The notes below the pieces were generated by a model. The model was not told where the DNA came from. It did no database searches and was given only the letters and a program-made list of their open reading frames with translations. A stretch of DNA of 40,220 bases from Bacteroidales bacterium (lineage in GTDB: Bacteria > Bacteroidota > Bacteroidia > Bacteroidales > UBA12170). Positions 1-8,458 of the stretch are shown here, piece by piece; position 1 is the stretch's first letter; each line of letters starts with the position of its first letter. The stretch covers positions 1-40,220 of the forward strand of contig JADGDY010000024.1 in assembly GCA_016744655.1 (NCBI GenBank), read 5' to 3'. The position numbers and the translations under genes were made by a program.

Positions 1-510
1 CAGAGCTAAAGCATATAGGTTATTCAAATTATTAAATAAAAAATGAGGATTGATTTGAGAATTCAAATACTTTAACTGGCTCTCATATACCATCTTATCT
101 AGTTTGTCTATCTTGTTTTGTTTTTGGGTGGCATCCCAAGCAAATTTATATCCTACTATTATAAGTATGGGAGGGAGGATATCATAAAGCGTGAATAGAA
201 TATCAAAAGAAGAACCTCTGCTTTTTGGGAAAAACATTTGCTCTAAGATAAATTCTTCCATAACCATACATACAATAATGCTGAGAATAGTATAAATTGT
301 AAATGCCCAGTTTTTCCTTTTATATAGAAATTTTGGAAGAAGATAATAGCCAATAAAAATCCCAATAACTACGTAGTTTAAAAAGAATAGGAACTCGTGC
401 CAATGAATGTGAGGATGGTCTTTTGCAATAAATTTCTCGACTATCAACAAGAGCATTAACACACCCAAGTATAAATATTCCTTCTTTCCTATTTTGTTTT
501 TCAAATCCAT
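1..510 (-). CDS. LytS/YehU-type sensor histidine kinase, 5' part only (runs off window)
   Basis: The reading frame is open from an ATG at 510 down to base 1, giving 170 residues; the rest lies outside the window. The visible part has four hydrophobic segments (about residues 10-25, 42-65, 70-88 and 108-128), then a charged linker, then a stretch with QINPHFLFNNLN at the window edge. That motif carries the phospho-accepting His of the His_kinase family (PF06580), whose members usually pair with LytTR response regulators. The family therefore predicts a membrane-bound kinase with a cytoplasmic transmitter. The HATPase domain and any regulator gene would be further to the left and cannot be seen. 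The start is the first ATG after an in-frame stop; the same DNA also holds an unrelated shorter frame (320-586) that I reject. Confidence 0.85.
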   Translation of the reverse strand, partial: MDLKNKIGKKEYLYLGVLMLLLIVEKFIAKDHPHIHWHEFLFFLNYVVIGIFIGYYLLPKFLYKRKNWAFTIYTILSIIVCMVMEEFILEQMFFPKSRGSSFDILFTLYDILPPILIIVGYKFAWDATQKQNKIDKLDKMVYESQLKYLNSQINPHFLFNNLNNLYALAL

Positions 511-662
511 GAGCAAATATAATTGTATAAAAATAGCTCTTTTGAAATAAAACGACAAACGACCAAATTAAAAGACCAACTACCATTTTTTAATCATTTC
601 AGTTGTAAAAAGAATAATTCAGCCGTTCATCGACTTTTTTTCTTTATCACCTATGGTCACTG

Positions 663-670
663 TAGTTTTG
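663..670 (+). promoter_or_regulatory. -7 box for the TonB receptor gene
   Basis: TAGTTTTG matches the Bacteroidota -7 consensus TAnnTTTG and ends 21 bases before the ATG at 692. No clear -33 TTG is seen at the right distance. It argues against translation starting at the upstream in-frame ATG at 653. Confidence 0.45.
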
Positions 671-691
671 GGCAAAATTAAATCAATAGAG

Positions 692-3079
692 ATGATAAAA
701 TTAAATAAGTTATTGACCCTTTTATTTTGTTTAGTGATTTTAAGCAATTCATTTGCTCAAAATAATGTAAGTAACAAAAATATATTGCAAGGTAGAATTT
801 GGAATGAAACCCAGGAGCAAAATTTAGAATATGCAACCATTATGTTGTATTCTGTTGAGGATTCATTAATTGGAGGTGTGATTAGTGATGAAATGGGCCG
901 GTTTCAGATTCCTAACACCATGGAAAACTATTATTTAAAAATAGAGTTTTTAGGCTATGAAGAATTAAAAATATATAGCCGAGATATCAATTCTGAGGTG
1001 CTTGATATTAATAAAATTTCACTGCAGAAAAAGAGCAATAATTTACAAGAATATGAGGTGAGAGCCGAAAAATCGCAGAACGAGTTTAAGTTAGATAAAC
1101 GAGTTTTTAATGTGGGACAAGATGTGGTGAGCCAGGGAGGAAGCGCCTTAGATGTGTTGAATAATGTGCCTTCGGTAGATGTAAATATAGAGGGAGATAT
1201 TAGTTTAAGAGGTAATTCTAATGTGCTGATTCTCATCAATGGAAAGGCATCAGTTTTAACAGAGGGTAATGCTTTGGGAACCATCACCTCCGATATGATA
1301 GAAAAGGTTGAGGTCATCACGAATCCCTCTGCAAAATACGATGCTGAAGGAACCACGGGAATTCTGAACTTAGTCATCAAAAAAGAGAATAAAGAAGGCA
1401 TAAATGGTGCGGTAACTTTAAATACTGGAGTTCCACATAATCATAGTGTGGGTTTTAGCTTAAATCGTAGAACAGAGAAGTTTAACCTCTTCACTCAATT
1501 GGGAGCTGGTTATCGCAGGTTTCCATCGTCGGCATATTCTTATACCACAGATAAAACCAGCGAAAACCCAAATACTTTTTATAGCGATGGTGAAGCCGAA
1601 AAAAATGAGCAATTCTATAACCTAATTTTAGGTGCCGATTATCACATCAATAAACTCAATATGCTTACTTTAACTGGGCATTTGGGATATGAAATAGAAG
1701 ATGAAAGTTCGCTCACAAAATATGAGAATAAAGATATAGAAATGCAGCTTTTAGAAGCCAGTAATAGAAATGAAATTACCGAGTCGGTGAATCCAAAATG
1801 GGAATATGCCTTAAATTATGAAAAGACCTTTAAAGGAAATGAAGAGCAGAGTTTGAAAGCGAGTTTTACGGGTTCTTATTTCGGGAAAAATAAAGATTCT
1901 CAATATGATAATGAATTGATATTAGGGGAGTCTGTTCCAGCAAATCAAAAGGTTAATGAAGATTTTGCAGAAGCAATATATGCTTGGCAAGCCGATTATA
2001 TTCATCCCTTTACCGATGATGTGAAGTTGGAATTAGGCGGGAAATACGAGTTAACAGATTTTAGTAACGATTATAAATCATTTAATTTTGAGGAGAATCA
2101 ATGGAAAGAAGATGCCAATCTTTCAAACTATTTTAAATATAACCAGGGAATTACAGCTGCTTACAGTACCTTGGCATGGGAGCCAAATCGCTGGGGATTA
2201 AAAGCTGGTTTGCGACTCGAAAATACTCAGATAACTACTAGCCTCGAAAATACCGGAGAGAAGAATAATCAGGATTATTTACATCTTTTCCCAAGTTTAC
2301 ACTCCTCTTATAAATTACTAGAGGAACTGTCTTTTCAAGTAGGGTATTCCAAACGAATTCACAGGCCTCATATGTGGGATTTGAATCCATTTGCCTCTGT
2401 GCGTGATATTTATAATATTCATGTGGGAAATCCAGATTTAAAACCAGAACTAACAGATTCCTACGAAATAACGGCCATCGCAAATATTCATAAGCTTAGT
2501 TTAAATACCTCTTTATTTTACAGAAATACCAATGATGTGATTTCTGATATCATTGCTGTTGATGGGAAACAAACCATTACTACTTCAGATAATATTGGTA
2601 AAAGTAATGATATAGGATTGGAGTTAAATACCAAATGGGAAGCCATGAAACATCTGGTGTTTCTATTGGATGGAAATATGACATTTTATGAGCGTTATGG
2701 CGATTATCAGGATTCTTCGTTTAACTTTAATAATTCCTATTGGTCGGCTCGCTTGACTACAAAAATCAAACTTCCAGCAGATATTGATATGGAAATTAGA
2801 GGACGATATCGTTCCGAATATGAAGATATACAAACCATTAATAGACCTGAATATTATGTTGACTTGGGCATTAAGAAAAAGATATTAAAAGGAAGAGGAG
2901 TCATTAATTTGAGTGTGAGCGATTTATTTGAAACCCGTGGACATACAAATATATCTGATGATAATGATTTCTATAGATATGGTGAGTATACAAGAGGCGG
3001 TAGAAGAATCATTTTAGGTTTTAGCTTTGGTTTCGGAAAAGGTGAGGCTATGGAATATTCTGGAAGGAAGATGTTTTAA
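692..3079 (+). CDS. TonB-dependent receptor, outer-membrane beta-barrel family
   Basis: This is an outer-membrane protein of about 795 residues. The chosen ATG at 692 begins a classical signal peptide (MIKLNKLLTLLFCLVILS, cleavage near SFAQ); an ATG at 653 in the same frame lies upstream of the likely -7 box. After the signal comes a carboxypeptidase-regulatory-like beta-sandwich (about residues 30-110, with the YATIMLY and DEMGRFQIPN strands). A plug domain follows (GGSALDVLNNVPSVDVNIEGDISLRG), then a long barrel of the OMP_b-brl_3 kind (PF14905). The final strand ends in an aromatic-rich stretch. No SusD partner is next to it, so the substrate cannot be named. The neighbour is a divergently oriented sensor kinase. 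Family assignment is secure, ligand unknown. Confidence 0.88.
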   Translation: MIKLNKLLTLLFCLVILSNSFAQNNVSNKNILQGRIWNETQEQNLEYATIMLYSVEDSLIGGVISDEMGRFQIPNTMENYYLKIEFLGYEELKIYSRDINSEVLDINKISLQKKSNNLQEYEVRAEKSQNEFKLDKRVFNVGQDVVSQGGSALDVLNNVPSVDVNIEGDISLRGNSNVLILINGKASVLTEGNALGTITSDMIEKVEVITNPSAKYDAEGTTGILNLVIKKENKEGINGAVTLNTGVPHNHSVGFSLNRRTEKFNLFTQLGAGYRRFPSSAYSYTTDKTSENPNTFYSDGEAEKNEQFYNLILGADYHINKLNMLTLTGHLGYEIEDESSLTKYENKDIEMQLLEASNRNEITESVNPKWEYALNYEKTFKGNEEQSLKASFTGSYFGKNKDSQYDNELILGESVPANQKVNEDFAEAIYAWQADYIHPFTDDVKLELGGKYELTDFSNDYKSFNFEENQWKEDANLSNYFKYNQGITAAYSTLAWEPNRWGLKAGLRLENTQITTSLENTGEKNNQDYLHLFPSLHSSYKLLEELSFQVGYSKRIHRPHMWDLNPFASVRDIYNIHVGNPDLKPELTDSYEITAIANIHKLSLNTSLFYRNTNDVISDIIAVDGKQTITTSDNIGKSNDIGLELNTKWEAMKHLVFLLDGNMTFYERYGDYQDSSFNFNNSYWSARLTTKIKLPADIDMEIRGRYRSEYEDIQTINRPEYYVDLGIKKKILKGRGVINLSVSDLFETRGHTNISDDNDFYRYGEYTRGGRRIILGFSFGFGKGEAMEYSGRKMF

Positions 3080-3084
3080 AAGCA

Positions 3085-3117
3085 GGGTCGTCGACCCTGC
3101 CTCCGGGTCGACGACCC
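3085..3117. terminator. 13-bp inverted repeat between convergent genes, likely bidirectional terminator or REP-like element
   Basis: GGGTCGTCGACCC (3085-3097) and its exact reverse complement (3105-3117) are separated by TGCCTCC. Each arm is itself nearly palindromic. The element fills the whole gap between the convergent receptor and thrA genes, and its last base is also the last base of the thrA stop codon. It is GC-rich in an AT-rich setting and lacks a strong U tract, so it may be a REP-like repeat rather than a classical terminator. Confidence 0.6.
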
Positions 3118-5534
3118 TATCTCTTTTCTGCAATCCTTAACAAATCACCAAAAACACCACGAGCAGTGACTGCCGCACCTGCACCAGCTCCTTGAATAAT
3201 AATAGGGAGTTCTCCATAGCTTTCAGTATAGATTTCGAAGATGGAATTGCTTCCGCTTAATTGTCCAAGTGCGCTATTCTTTGGAACGCTCACCAAACTC
3301 ACATCTAACTCACCTTTATTTTGTTGTAAGTCGCCATGTAAATCACCAACATATCTGAGAACATGGTCTTCTTCTTGTGCTTCTTTCAGGGATTTAAAAG
3401 GCTGGTCTAATTCTTCAATTCTCTGGAGGAAGCTATCTACTTGGCCTCCTCTTAAATTTTCAGGAATCAAGTTTCTAATTTGCACTTCCTCGAGTTCATT
3501 TTGTAAATCCAGTTCACGAGCTAGAATGAGTAACTTTCTAGCCACATCGTTTCCGCATAAGTCTTCCCTTGGGTCCGGTTCAGTGAATCCTTTTTCCATG
3601 GCTTGTTTTACTATGGCAGAGAAATCCTCATCTGAATCAGAAAAAGCATTGAAAATATAGCTCAAAGAACCTGAAAAAACACCTTTTATCCTAGTGATAT
3701 TTTCACCAGAATCATGGAGTAATTTAATGGTGTCAATTAGTGGTAAACCTGCGCCCACATTGGTTTCGTAAAGATATTCTTTTCTATGGAGTTTTAATGT
3801 CTTTCTAAGGGATTGATAAAACTCAAAATCAACAGTATTGGCTATTTTATTGGAGGATACCAAATCGAAGCCATTCTCAATTAAATGAGGATAGCTATTT
3901 ATAAAATCGCTAGAAGCTGTATTGTCAATGGCTATCAAATTCTCCAAATGATGGCTTTCAGCATATGCAATGACCTCTTTTACGGATTCTGTTGTATTTA
4001 AAGACTCCTCAAATTTTGTTTCCCAATCTTGATCAATTCCATTGCTTTGAATCAATAGTTTTTTACTACCTGCCACTGCGAAAATATTCAATCGGGTTTC
4101 TTTTCTCTTTAGGATTTGCTCTTGGCTTTTCAGGATTTGTGAGATTAAGCTTCCCCCAACAGTTCCTTTACCAAAAATTGCAATATTGATATTTTTTGCA
4201 ACGCCAAAAATCTGAGAATGGATAATATTAACTGCTTTGTTAACCTGATGTTCTTCTATCAATAAACTAATGTTGTTTCCTGATATATTATTGTTAATCA
4301 ATAGTATGTCTATATTATTCTTAACCAGTGATTGATATGATTTAGAAAATCCTTGAAGGTTTTGCCCCACAATACTAACCACTGATACATTTTTGATAGT
4401 AGTAATATTGCTCACATCTTTGTTAGAAATATCGAAAGCGAATTCTTTTAATAATGATTTTACAGCATTTTCAGCATCATTACTATCTACTACAAATCCA
4501 ATTCCTCTTTCGGAGCTTCCTTGAGAAATCACTCCAATATTGATGTTTTCTCTACCCAAAGTATTGAAAATTCTAGCATCAATACCAATTTTACCTAGTA
4601 ATCCCTTTCCTTCCAAGTTGATTAAGCTAACGCCTGATTTAACAGAAATAGACTTCACACCTTTCTTTTGACCATTCTTACAGATTAATGTGCCTTTACT
4701 ATTCTTATTAAATGTATTGAGGATTCTTAAAGAGATATTCTTTTCTATAAGTGGAATAATAGTCTTTGCATGTAATATGGAAGCTCCAAAACTAGCCAGT
4801 TCATTGGCTTCCTGGAAGCTAATTTGGTCAAGAATTTTGGCATCTGCAACTAAATCGGGATTGGCCGTATAAATCCCATCCACATGTGTATAGTTTTGTA
4901 ATTCCTCTGCATTTAGGAAGTTGGCAAAGAGAGCGGCTGAATAATTGCTGCCATTTCTTCCTAATGTAGTGGTGCTATCTTGTTCACTTCTTGCAATGAA
5001 GCCAGTGAGAATAGCTAGATTATCTTTTTCTATTTCATCAAAAACTTTGGTGCAGTTTTCTTTGGAAACATCCTCTAATACATGAGCATTACCAAATTGG
5101 TCATCTGTGATAAAAATACTTCTGCTATCGATGCTTTGCGCTTTCTGCCCATTGTTAATGAGTAGCTGTGAAACTAATTTTGAAGACAAAAGTTCCCCTT
5201 GAGCCAATACCAAATCTTTCACCTTCAAACTGACTTCTTCTAGTAATTGAACTCCTTCGAAAATCTTTTCTAATAGCTGAAACTCCTCAGAGAAATCGAT
5301 ACTTTGAGCAGGTTGTAATTGGTAGTCTTTAAATGCTTGCCATTGGGATTTATAGTCTTTTCCTTGTCTGGCTAGTTCTAGGATAGTTTCTAAATCATCC
5401 GTTGCATTTCCTCTTGCGGAAACTACAACAGCAAATTTTTCTTTATTAATGATTTTATTTTCTATGATGCTGATAACAGCTTTTATTCCTGTTCCATTGG
5501 AGAGGGATTTTCCTCCGAATTTTATTATTTTCAT
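3117..5534 (-). CDS. thrA: Bifunctional aspartate kinase / homoserine dehydrogenase I
   Basis: The product has about 805 residues, close to E. coli ThrA (820). The N-terminal amino-acid-kinase domain opens with MKIIKFGGKS, the nucleotide-binding start of aspartokinases, and runs to about residue 285. A pair of ACT-like regulatory segments follows (about 300-450), then homoserine dehydrogenase with an IFGKGTVGGSL Rossmann loop and the conserved ETNVGAGLPLI and GVFSGSLSYI stretches. It catalyses the first and third steps from aspartate to homoserine, feeding both threonine and methionine. It lies downstream of metY-metX on the same strand after a 196-base spacer full of repeats. I chose ATG 5534; an in-frame GTG at 5552 falls inside the dispersed repeat and adds six residues not typical of the family. 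ACT domains suggest end-product inhibition, but which amino acid acts cannot be read. Confidence 0.95.
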   Translation of the reverse strand: MKIIKFGGKSLSNGTGIKAVISIIENKIINKEKFAVVVSARGNATDDLETILELARQGKDYKSQWQAFKDYQLQPAQSIDFSEEFQLLEKIFEGVQLLEEVSLKVKDLVLAQGELLSSKLVSQLLINNGQKAQSIDSRSIFITDDQFGNAHVLEDVSKENCTKVFDEIEKDNLAILTGFIARSEQDSTTTLGRNGSNYSAALFANFLNAEELQNYTHVDGIYTANPDLVADAKILDQISFQEANELASFGASILHAKTIIPLIEKNISLRILNTFNKNSKGTLICKNGQKKGVKSISVKSGVSLINLEGKGLLGKIGIDARIFNTLGRENINIGVISQGSSERGIGFVVDSNDAENAVKSLLKEFAFDISNKDVSNITTIKNVSVVSIVGQNLQGFSKSYQSLVKNNIDILLINNNISGNNISLLIEEHQVNKAVNIIHSQIFGVAKNINIAIFGKGTVGGSLISQILKSQEQILKRKETRLNIFAVAGSKKLLIQSNGIDQDWETKFEESLNTTESVKEVIAYAESHHLENLIAIDNTASSDFINSYPHLIENGFDLVSSNKIANTVDFEFYQSLRKTLKLHRKEYLYETNVGAGLPLIDTIKLLHDSGENITRIKGVFSGSLSYIFNAFSDSDEDFSAIVKQAMEKGFTEPDPREDLCGNDVARKLLILARELDLQNELEEVQIRNLIPENLRGGQVDSFLQRIEELDQPFKSLKEAQEEDHVLRYVGDLHGDLQQNKGELDVSLVSVPKNSALGQLSGSNSIFEIYTESYGELPIIIQGAGAGAAVTARGVFGDLLRIAEKR

Positions 5535-5546
5535 GTTATTTATTAT

Positions 5547-5727
5547 TGCCACTATGGCTCTAAGTCACAAAAGAAAGCTTATATGAATTTTAGGCTTAGT
5601 GATTTTGTTTTATTGTAAATATGTTTGTAATTTAATTCTGTGGTACATGGGCACTAATGAAAACAGGATGAATTTTTCAATGTAATATGAAAAATGTAAT
5701 TTTCTGTGACTTAGTGTCTTTGTGGCT
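5547..5727. repeat. Spacer flanked by inverted copies of the CTTAGTG/CTTTGTG repeat
   Basis: The metX-thrA spacer begins and ends with oppositely oriented copies of a degenerate repeat. One, reading toward thrA (5547-5573, minus), contains TGTGACTTAGAGCCATAGTGG. The other (5701-5727, plus) contains TGTGACTTAGTGTCTTTGTGG. About 19 of 24 positions agree. The interior is AT-rich with no coding signal. The same arrangement recurs at 30031-30293 and 35421-35540. Confidence 0.6.
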
Positions 5728-5730
5728 AAT

Positions 5731-6699
5731 CTATTTAAAAATAGGTTTTAAGAAATTCTCCAATTGTTCAAATTCAATCAAGAAGGCATCGTGTCCATGA
5801 ATAGATTTAATTTCATGATATTCATTTTGAATGCCCAACTTGTCCAGCTTATCTTTGGTCTCCATGGTTTTCTCATTTACGAACAACCAATCGGTATCCA
5901 CTGCTACTTGAACAATATTAGATTTAATTTCATGAACAGCCTCCTCAAAATTTTCATATTGACTGGTGATGTCTAAAGTGGTCAAAAGATGAGTCATTAG
6001 GCGGTAGGCAGAAATTTCGAATCGACCATTTAATTTATCTCCATGATATCGCAACCATGATTCAATATTAAAGAGTTTCCCATTATTGGTTTTTGTTCTT
6101 TTGAATTTAGCTTCTAGACTCAATGGTGTTCTGTAAAACAACATGGCCATCATTCTAGCAATTTCTAAAGGTTTATCGGTGAATTCTAGAATTTGCATTT
6201 GAACATCATTAAATCCAATAATCCAATCGGAGCTTTGCCAATGACAAGCAACAGGAATTAAGGTTTCTATCAATTTGGGTCTTTGAACTGCCATTTCCCA
6301 AGCAATTCCTCCTCCCAGAGAACCACCAATTACTGCAAAGAGCTTATCGATTTGTAATCCTTCTATAGCTTCTAAAAACAAGGCAGCAATATCTTTTGTG
6401 GTAAAATCTTGATAGTTTTCAATGATTAACCCATCATAAGCATTGCCAGGAATATTAAAAGCAATAATGGTGTATTTATTGGTATCGATGAGTTTATTAT
6501 TGCCAATTAAGGTTTTCCACCAACCTTTTTCTTCGCTTAAAACGTCTGAGTTTCCTGTTAATGCGTGATTCACAACCACAATAGGAGCAGTGTGTAAAGG
6601 TTTTCCGAAAACCTCATAAGTGAGGTTCAACTCATTGAGAAGAACCCCGCTTGAGGTGGTGAAATCTTTAATTTTATAGCTGATTAATTCAGGTCTCAT
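5731..6699 (-). CDS. metX: Homoserine O-acetyltransferase
   Basis: This is an alpha/beta-hydrolase-fold acyltransferase of 322 residues. The nucleophile elbow GGSLGGG puts the catalytic serine at about residue 127. A conserved NHALTGNSD stretch (residues 44-52) and C-terminal HGHDAFLIE (catalytic His about 303) complete the family pattern; the acid is probably the Asp of VAVDTDW. It makes O-acetylhomoserine from homoserine and acetyl-CoA, the substrate of MetY next door. Its ATG shares one base with the metY stop (TAATG), a sign of translational coupling. The protein is slightly shorter than most MetX (about 350-380) but no motif is missing. Acetyl versus succinyl specificity is inferred from the partner MetY and not read from the active site. 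Confidence 0.92.
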   Translation of the reverse strand: MRPELISYKIKDFTTSSGVLLNELNLTYEVFGKPLHTAPIVVVNHALTGNSDVLSEEKGWWKTLIGNNKLIDTNKYTIIAFNIPGNAYDGLIIENYQDFTTKDIAALFLEAIEGLQIDKLFAVIGGSLGGGIAWEMAVQRPKLIETLIPVACHWQSSDWIIGFNDVQMQILEFTDKPLEIARMMAMLFYRTPLSLEAKFKRTKTNNGKLFNIESWLRYHGDKLNGRFEISAYRLMTHLLTTLDITSQYENFEEAVHEIKSNIVQVAVDTDWLFVNEKTMETKDKLDKLGIQNEYHEIKSIHGHDAFLIEFEQLENFLKPIFK

Positions 6700-7973
6700 T
6701 AGAGTTGTTTTATGGCTTGTTCAATATCTGCTTTCAAATCTACAATATCTTCTAGTCCTACCGACAAGCGAATTAAATCTTTTGTGACACCAGTGGATTC
6801 TTGTTGCTCTTCAGTTAATTGCTGGTGAGTGGTACTGGCAGGGTGGATAATCAGGGACTTAGTATCTCCAATATTAGCCAATAATGAGAAGAGTTTTGTA
6901 CTATCGGTGAATTTTCTAGCCGATTCAAAACCTCCTTTTAATCCGAAGGTGACAATTCCACTTTGTCCTTTAGGAAGATATTTTTGAGCTAATTGATTGT
7001 ATTTGCTGCTTTTTAATCCAGGATAATTTACCCATGCTACTTCCTCAAGGTTTTCTAACCACTCAGCCAATTCTAAAGCATTTTTTGATTGTTGTTTTAT
7101 CCTTACTTCAAGTGTTTCTAGTCCTTGAATGATTTGAAAAGCACTCAAAGGACTCAATGCTCCACCATAATCTCTCAAGCCTTCAATCCTTAATTTGGTG
7201 ATAAAAGCTGCTTCTCCCAAAGCTTCAGCATAAACCAATCCATGGTATCCTTTTGATGGCTCTGTAAATTCAGGAAATTTGCCACTAGCCCAATCGAAAG
7301 TTCCTGCATCAATAACGATTCCACCTAGTGAATTTCCTTGTCCTGCAATATATTTGGTAAGTGAATGAATAACCAAATTAGCACCATGCTTTATTGGATT
7401 CAATAAGCTTGGAGAGGCTACTGTATTATCCACGATTAATGGTATTTTATTGGCTCGTGCTACTTTTGCAATGGCTTCAATATCTAAAACATCGAGTTTG
7501 GGGTTTCCAAGAGATTCTATAAATATAGCTTTGGTGTTTTCTTGAATGGCCTCCTCAAAATTCTCTGCTTTATCTGGATTTACAAATTGAGTAGTAATTC
7601 CAAAACGGGGGAGGGTGACATTTAGAAGATTATAGGTTCCACCATAAAGGCTACTGCTAGAAACAATGTGGTCGCCAGTTTTAAGCAAGGTGAGTAGACA
7701 AGTAGAGATAGCCGCAGTTCCAGAGGCAAATACAGCTGCTCCAATACCACCTTCAACTTCTGCCAATCTTTGTTCCAATACATCATTTGTAGGGTTGTTC
7801 AAACGAGTGTAAATATACCCCGGTTCTTTTAGTTCAAATAGATTTGAAGCATGCTCTGTATTTCTAAAAACATAGGATGTGGTTTGATAAATTGGAACTG
7901 CTCTGGTTCCTTGAGTTAAGTCTGTATTATGTCCTGCATGTAAAGCTTTGCTTGCTAATTTTAGATTTTCCAT
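6699..7973 (-). CDS. metY: O-acetylhomoserine aminocarboxypropyltransferase (sulfhydrylase)
   Basis: This is a PLP enzyme of the Cys/Met metabolism family, 424 residues, the usual length for MetY. The PLP lysine is K207 in HSLTKYIAGQG; other family landmarks are YTRLNNPTNDVLEQRLA near residue 55, the SSSLYGGTYNLL phosphate-binding region, and a C-terminal LSVGLEDIVDL. It converts O-acetylhomoserine plus sulfide to homocysteine, the direct-sulfhydrylation route. It is the first structural gene of metY-metX-thrA and lies behind the two Met-rich attenuators (8289-8683). The start is the ATG at 7973 with no Shine-Dalgarno, as is usual in Bacteroidota. Confidence 0.95.
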   Translation of the reverse strand: MENLKLASKALHAGHNTDLTQGTRAVPIYQTTSYVFRNTEHASNLFELKEPGYIYTRLNNPTNDVLEQRLAEVEGGIGAAVFASGTAAISTCLLTLLKTGDHIVSSSSLYGGTYNLLNVTLPRFGITTQFVNPDKAENFEEAIQENTKAIFIESLGNPKLDVLDIEAIAKVARANKIPLIVDNTVASPSLLNPIKHGANLVIHSLTKYIAGQGNSLGGIVIDAGTFDWASGKFPEFTEPSKGYHGLVYAEALGEAAFITKLRIEGLRDYGGALSPLSAFQIIQGLETLEVRIKQQSKNALELAEWLENLEEVAWVNYPGLKSSKYNQLAQKYLPKGQSGIVTFGLKGGFESARKFTDSTKLFSLLANIGDTKSLIIHPASTTHQQLTEEQQESTGVTKDLIRLSVGLEDIVDLKADIEQAIKQL

Positions 7974-8003
7974 TATTATTTGTTTTTTTATTTCTTGTTA
8001 ATT

Positions 8004-8030
8004 GGCCACTAAGGCACTATGCCACAAAGG
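8004..8030 (-). repeat. Copy of the CTTAGTG/CTTTGTG repeat in front of metY
   Basis: On the minus strand this reads CTTTGTGGCATAGTGCCTTAG followed by TGGCCA. It ends about 30 bases before the metY ATG, matching copies just before thrA, acs, the enoyl-CoA hydratase and scoB. Here I see a single copy with no inverted partner. Confidence 0.55.
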
Positions 8031-8104
8031 ATATTGTTTGTTTTGTTGAATTTATTATTGTGCTTTCCTTTGTATTATTTTCTAATATTTTCTCTATTTG
8101 CCCC

Positions 8105-8122
8105 TCCCGATAGTTATCGGGA
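8105..8122. repeat. 18-base perfect palindrome in the metY leader
   Basis: TCCCGATAGTTATCGGGA has 8-bp arms around a GT loop. There is no following U tract in either direction, so it is not a strong terminator. Palindromes of this CCCGATA type are, from general knowledge, common dispersed elements in Bacteroidota intergenic DNA. It lies between the second attenuator and metY. Confidence 0.5.
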
Positions 8123-8167
8123 CTAAAAGGAGTAGAGAAAATCCGGATTCAAATTTTAAGAACTTTT

Positions 8168-8288
8168 GTAGTGAGGAAAGAAGCTTTAGGTTGAGGCGGA
8201 TGAAGAATGAAATTTCAGGAGTTTACTAAGGTAAATGACTGAGATTTAATTCAAATCCAACGAAAAGATAAAGTTTCTTTACAGCTAC
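8168..8288 (-). repeat. 121-bp dispersed intergenic repeat, divergent copy
   Basis: The element has GTAG...CTAC ends and is 121 bases long, the same as the copy at 34352-34472. On the minus strand it carries the core CAGTCATTTAC-N4-GTAAACTCCT found in all three copies. Outside the core, identity is patchy, but AAGCTT and the ends line up. It begins exactly where the U tract of terminator 2 ends. Confidence 0.55.
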
Positions 8289-8328
8289 AAAAAAAGTCCC
8301 TTTGGTTTCGATATTACCTAAGGGACTT
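8289..8328 (-). terminator. Attenuator terminator 2 of the metY leader
   Basis: On the minus strand AAGTCCCTT (8328-8320) pairs with AAGGGACTT (8302-8294), a 9-bp stem extended past an A-A mismatch by GGT/ACC. A run of seven T follows. It starts 21 bases after the stop of leader peptide 2. Bases 8321-8309, the upper 5' arm plus loop, can instead pair with the last codons of the leader (8367-8355). Confidence 0.85.
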
Positions 8329-8349
8329 AAAAGAGATTCTTTTTATTTG

Positions 8350-8442
8350 TCATTTTAGGCAATACCGGAGCATGTGCTGCATCATCATATGCATCATCAT
8401 AAACATGTTCATCATCATTGTATTTGCCATTGTTTGTTTCAT
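8350..8442 (-). CDS. Met-rich leader peptide 2 (30 aa, 13 Met)
   Basis: A short frame from ATG 8442 to TGA 8350 encodes 30 residues starting MKQTMANTMMM and ending HMLRYCLK. Met occurs at positions 1, 5, 9-11, 13, 15-17, 19-21 and 24, so 13 of 30 codons are AUG, including three MMM runs. It is followed 21 bases later by an intrinsic terminator and then by the methionine operon. This is the layout of a classical leader peptide in ribosome-mediated attenuation: a shortage of charged Met-tRNA would stall the ribosome upstream of the antiterminator segment. The codons for RYCLK form that segment (8355-8367). There is no obvious Shine-Dalgarno; the upstream region is A-rich, as usual in Bacteroidota. 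Too short for ordinary gene callers. Translation is inferred. Confidence 0.85.
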   Translation of the reverse strand: MKQTMANTMMMNMFMMMHMMMQHMLRYCLK

Positions 8443-8458
8443 TTGTTTTGTTTTAGTT

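Noticed and set aside
320-586. 88-codon minus-strand frame overlapping the sensor kinase
   Set aside because: The overlapping frame from 510 to 1 carries the NPHFLFN kinase motif and membrane helices; this one has no family features.
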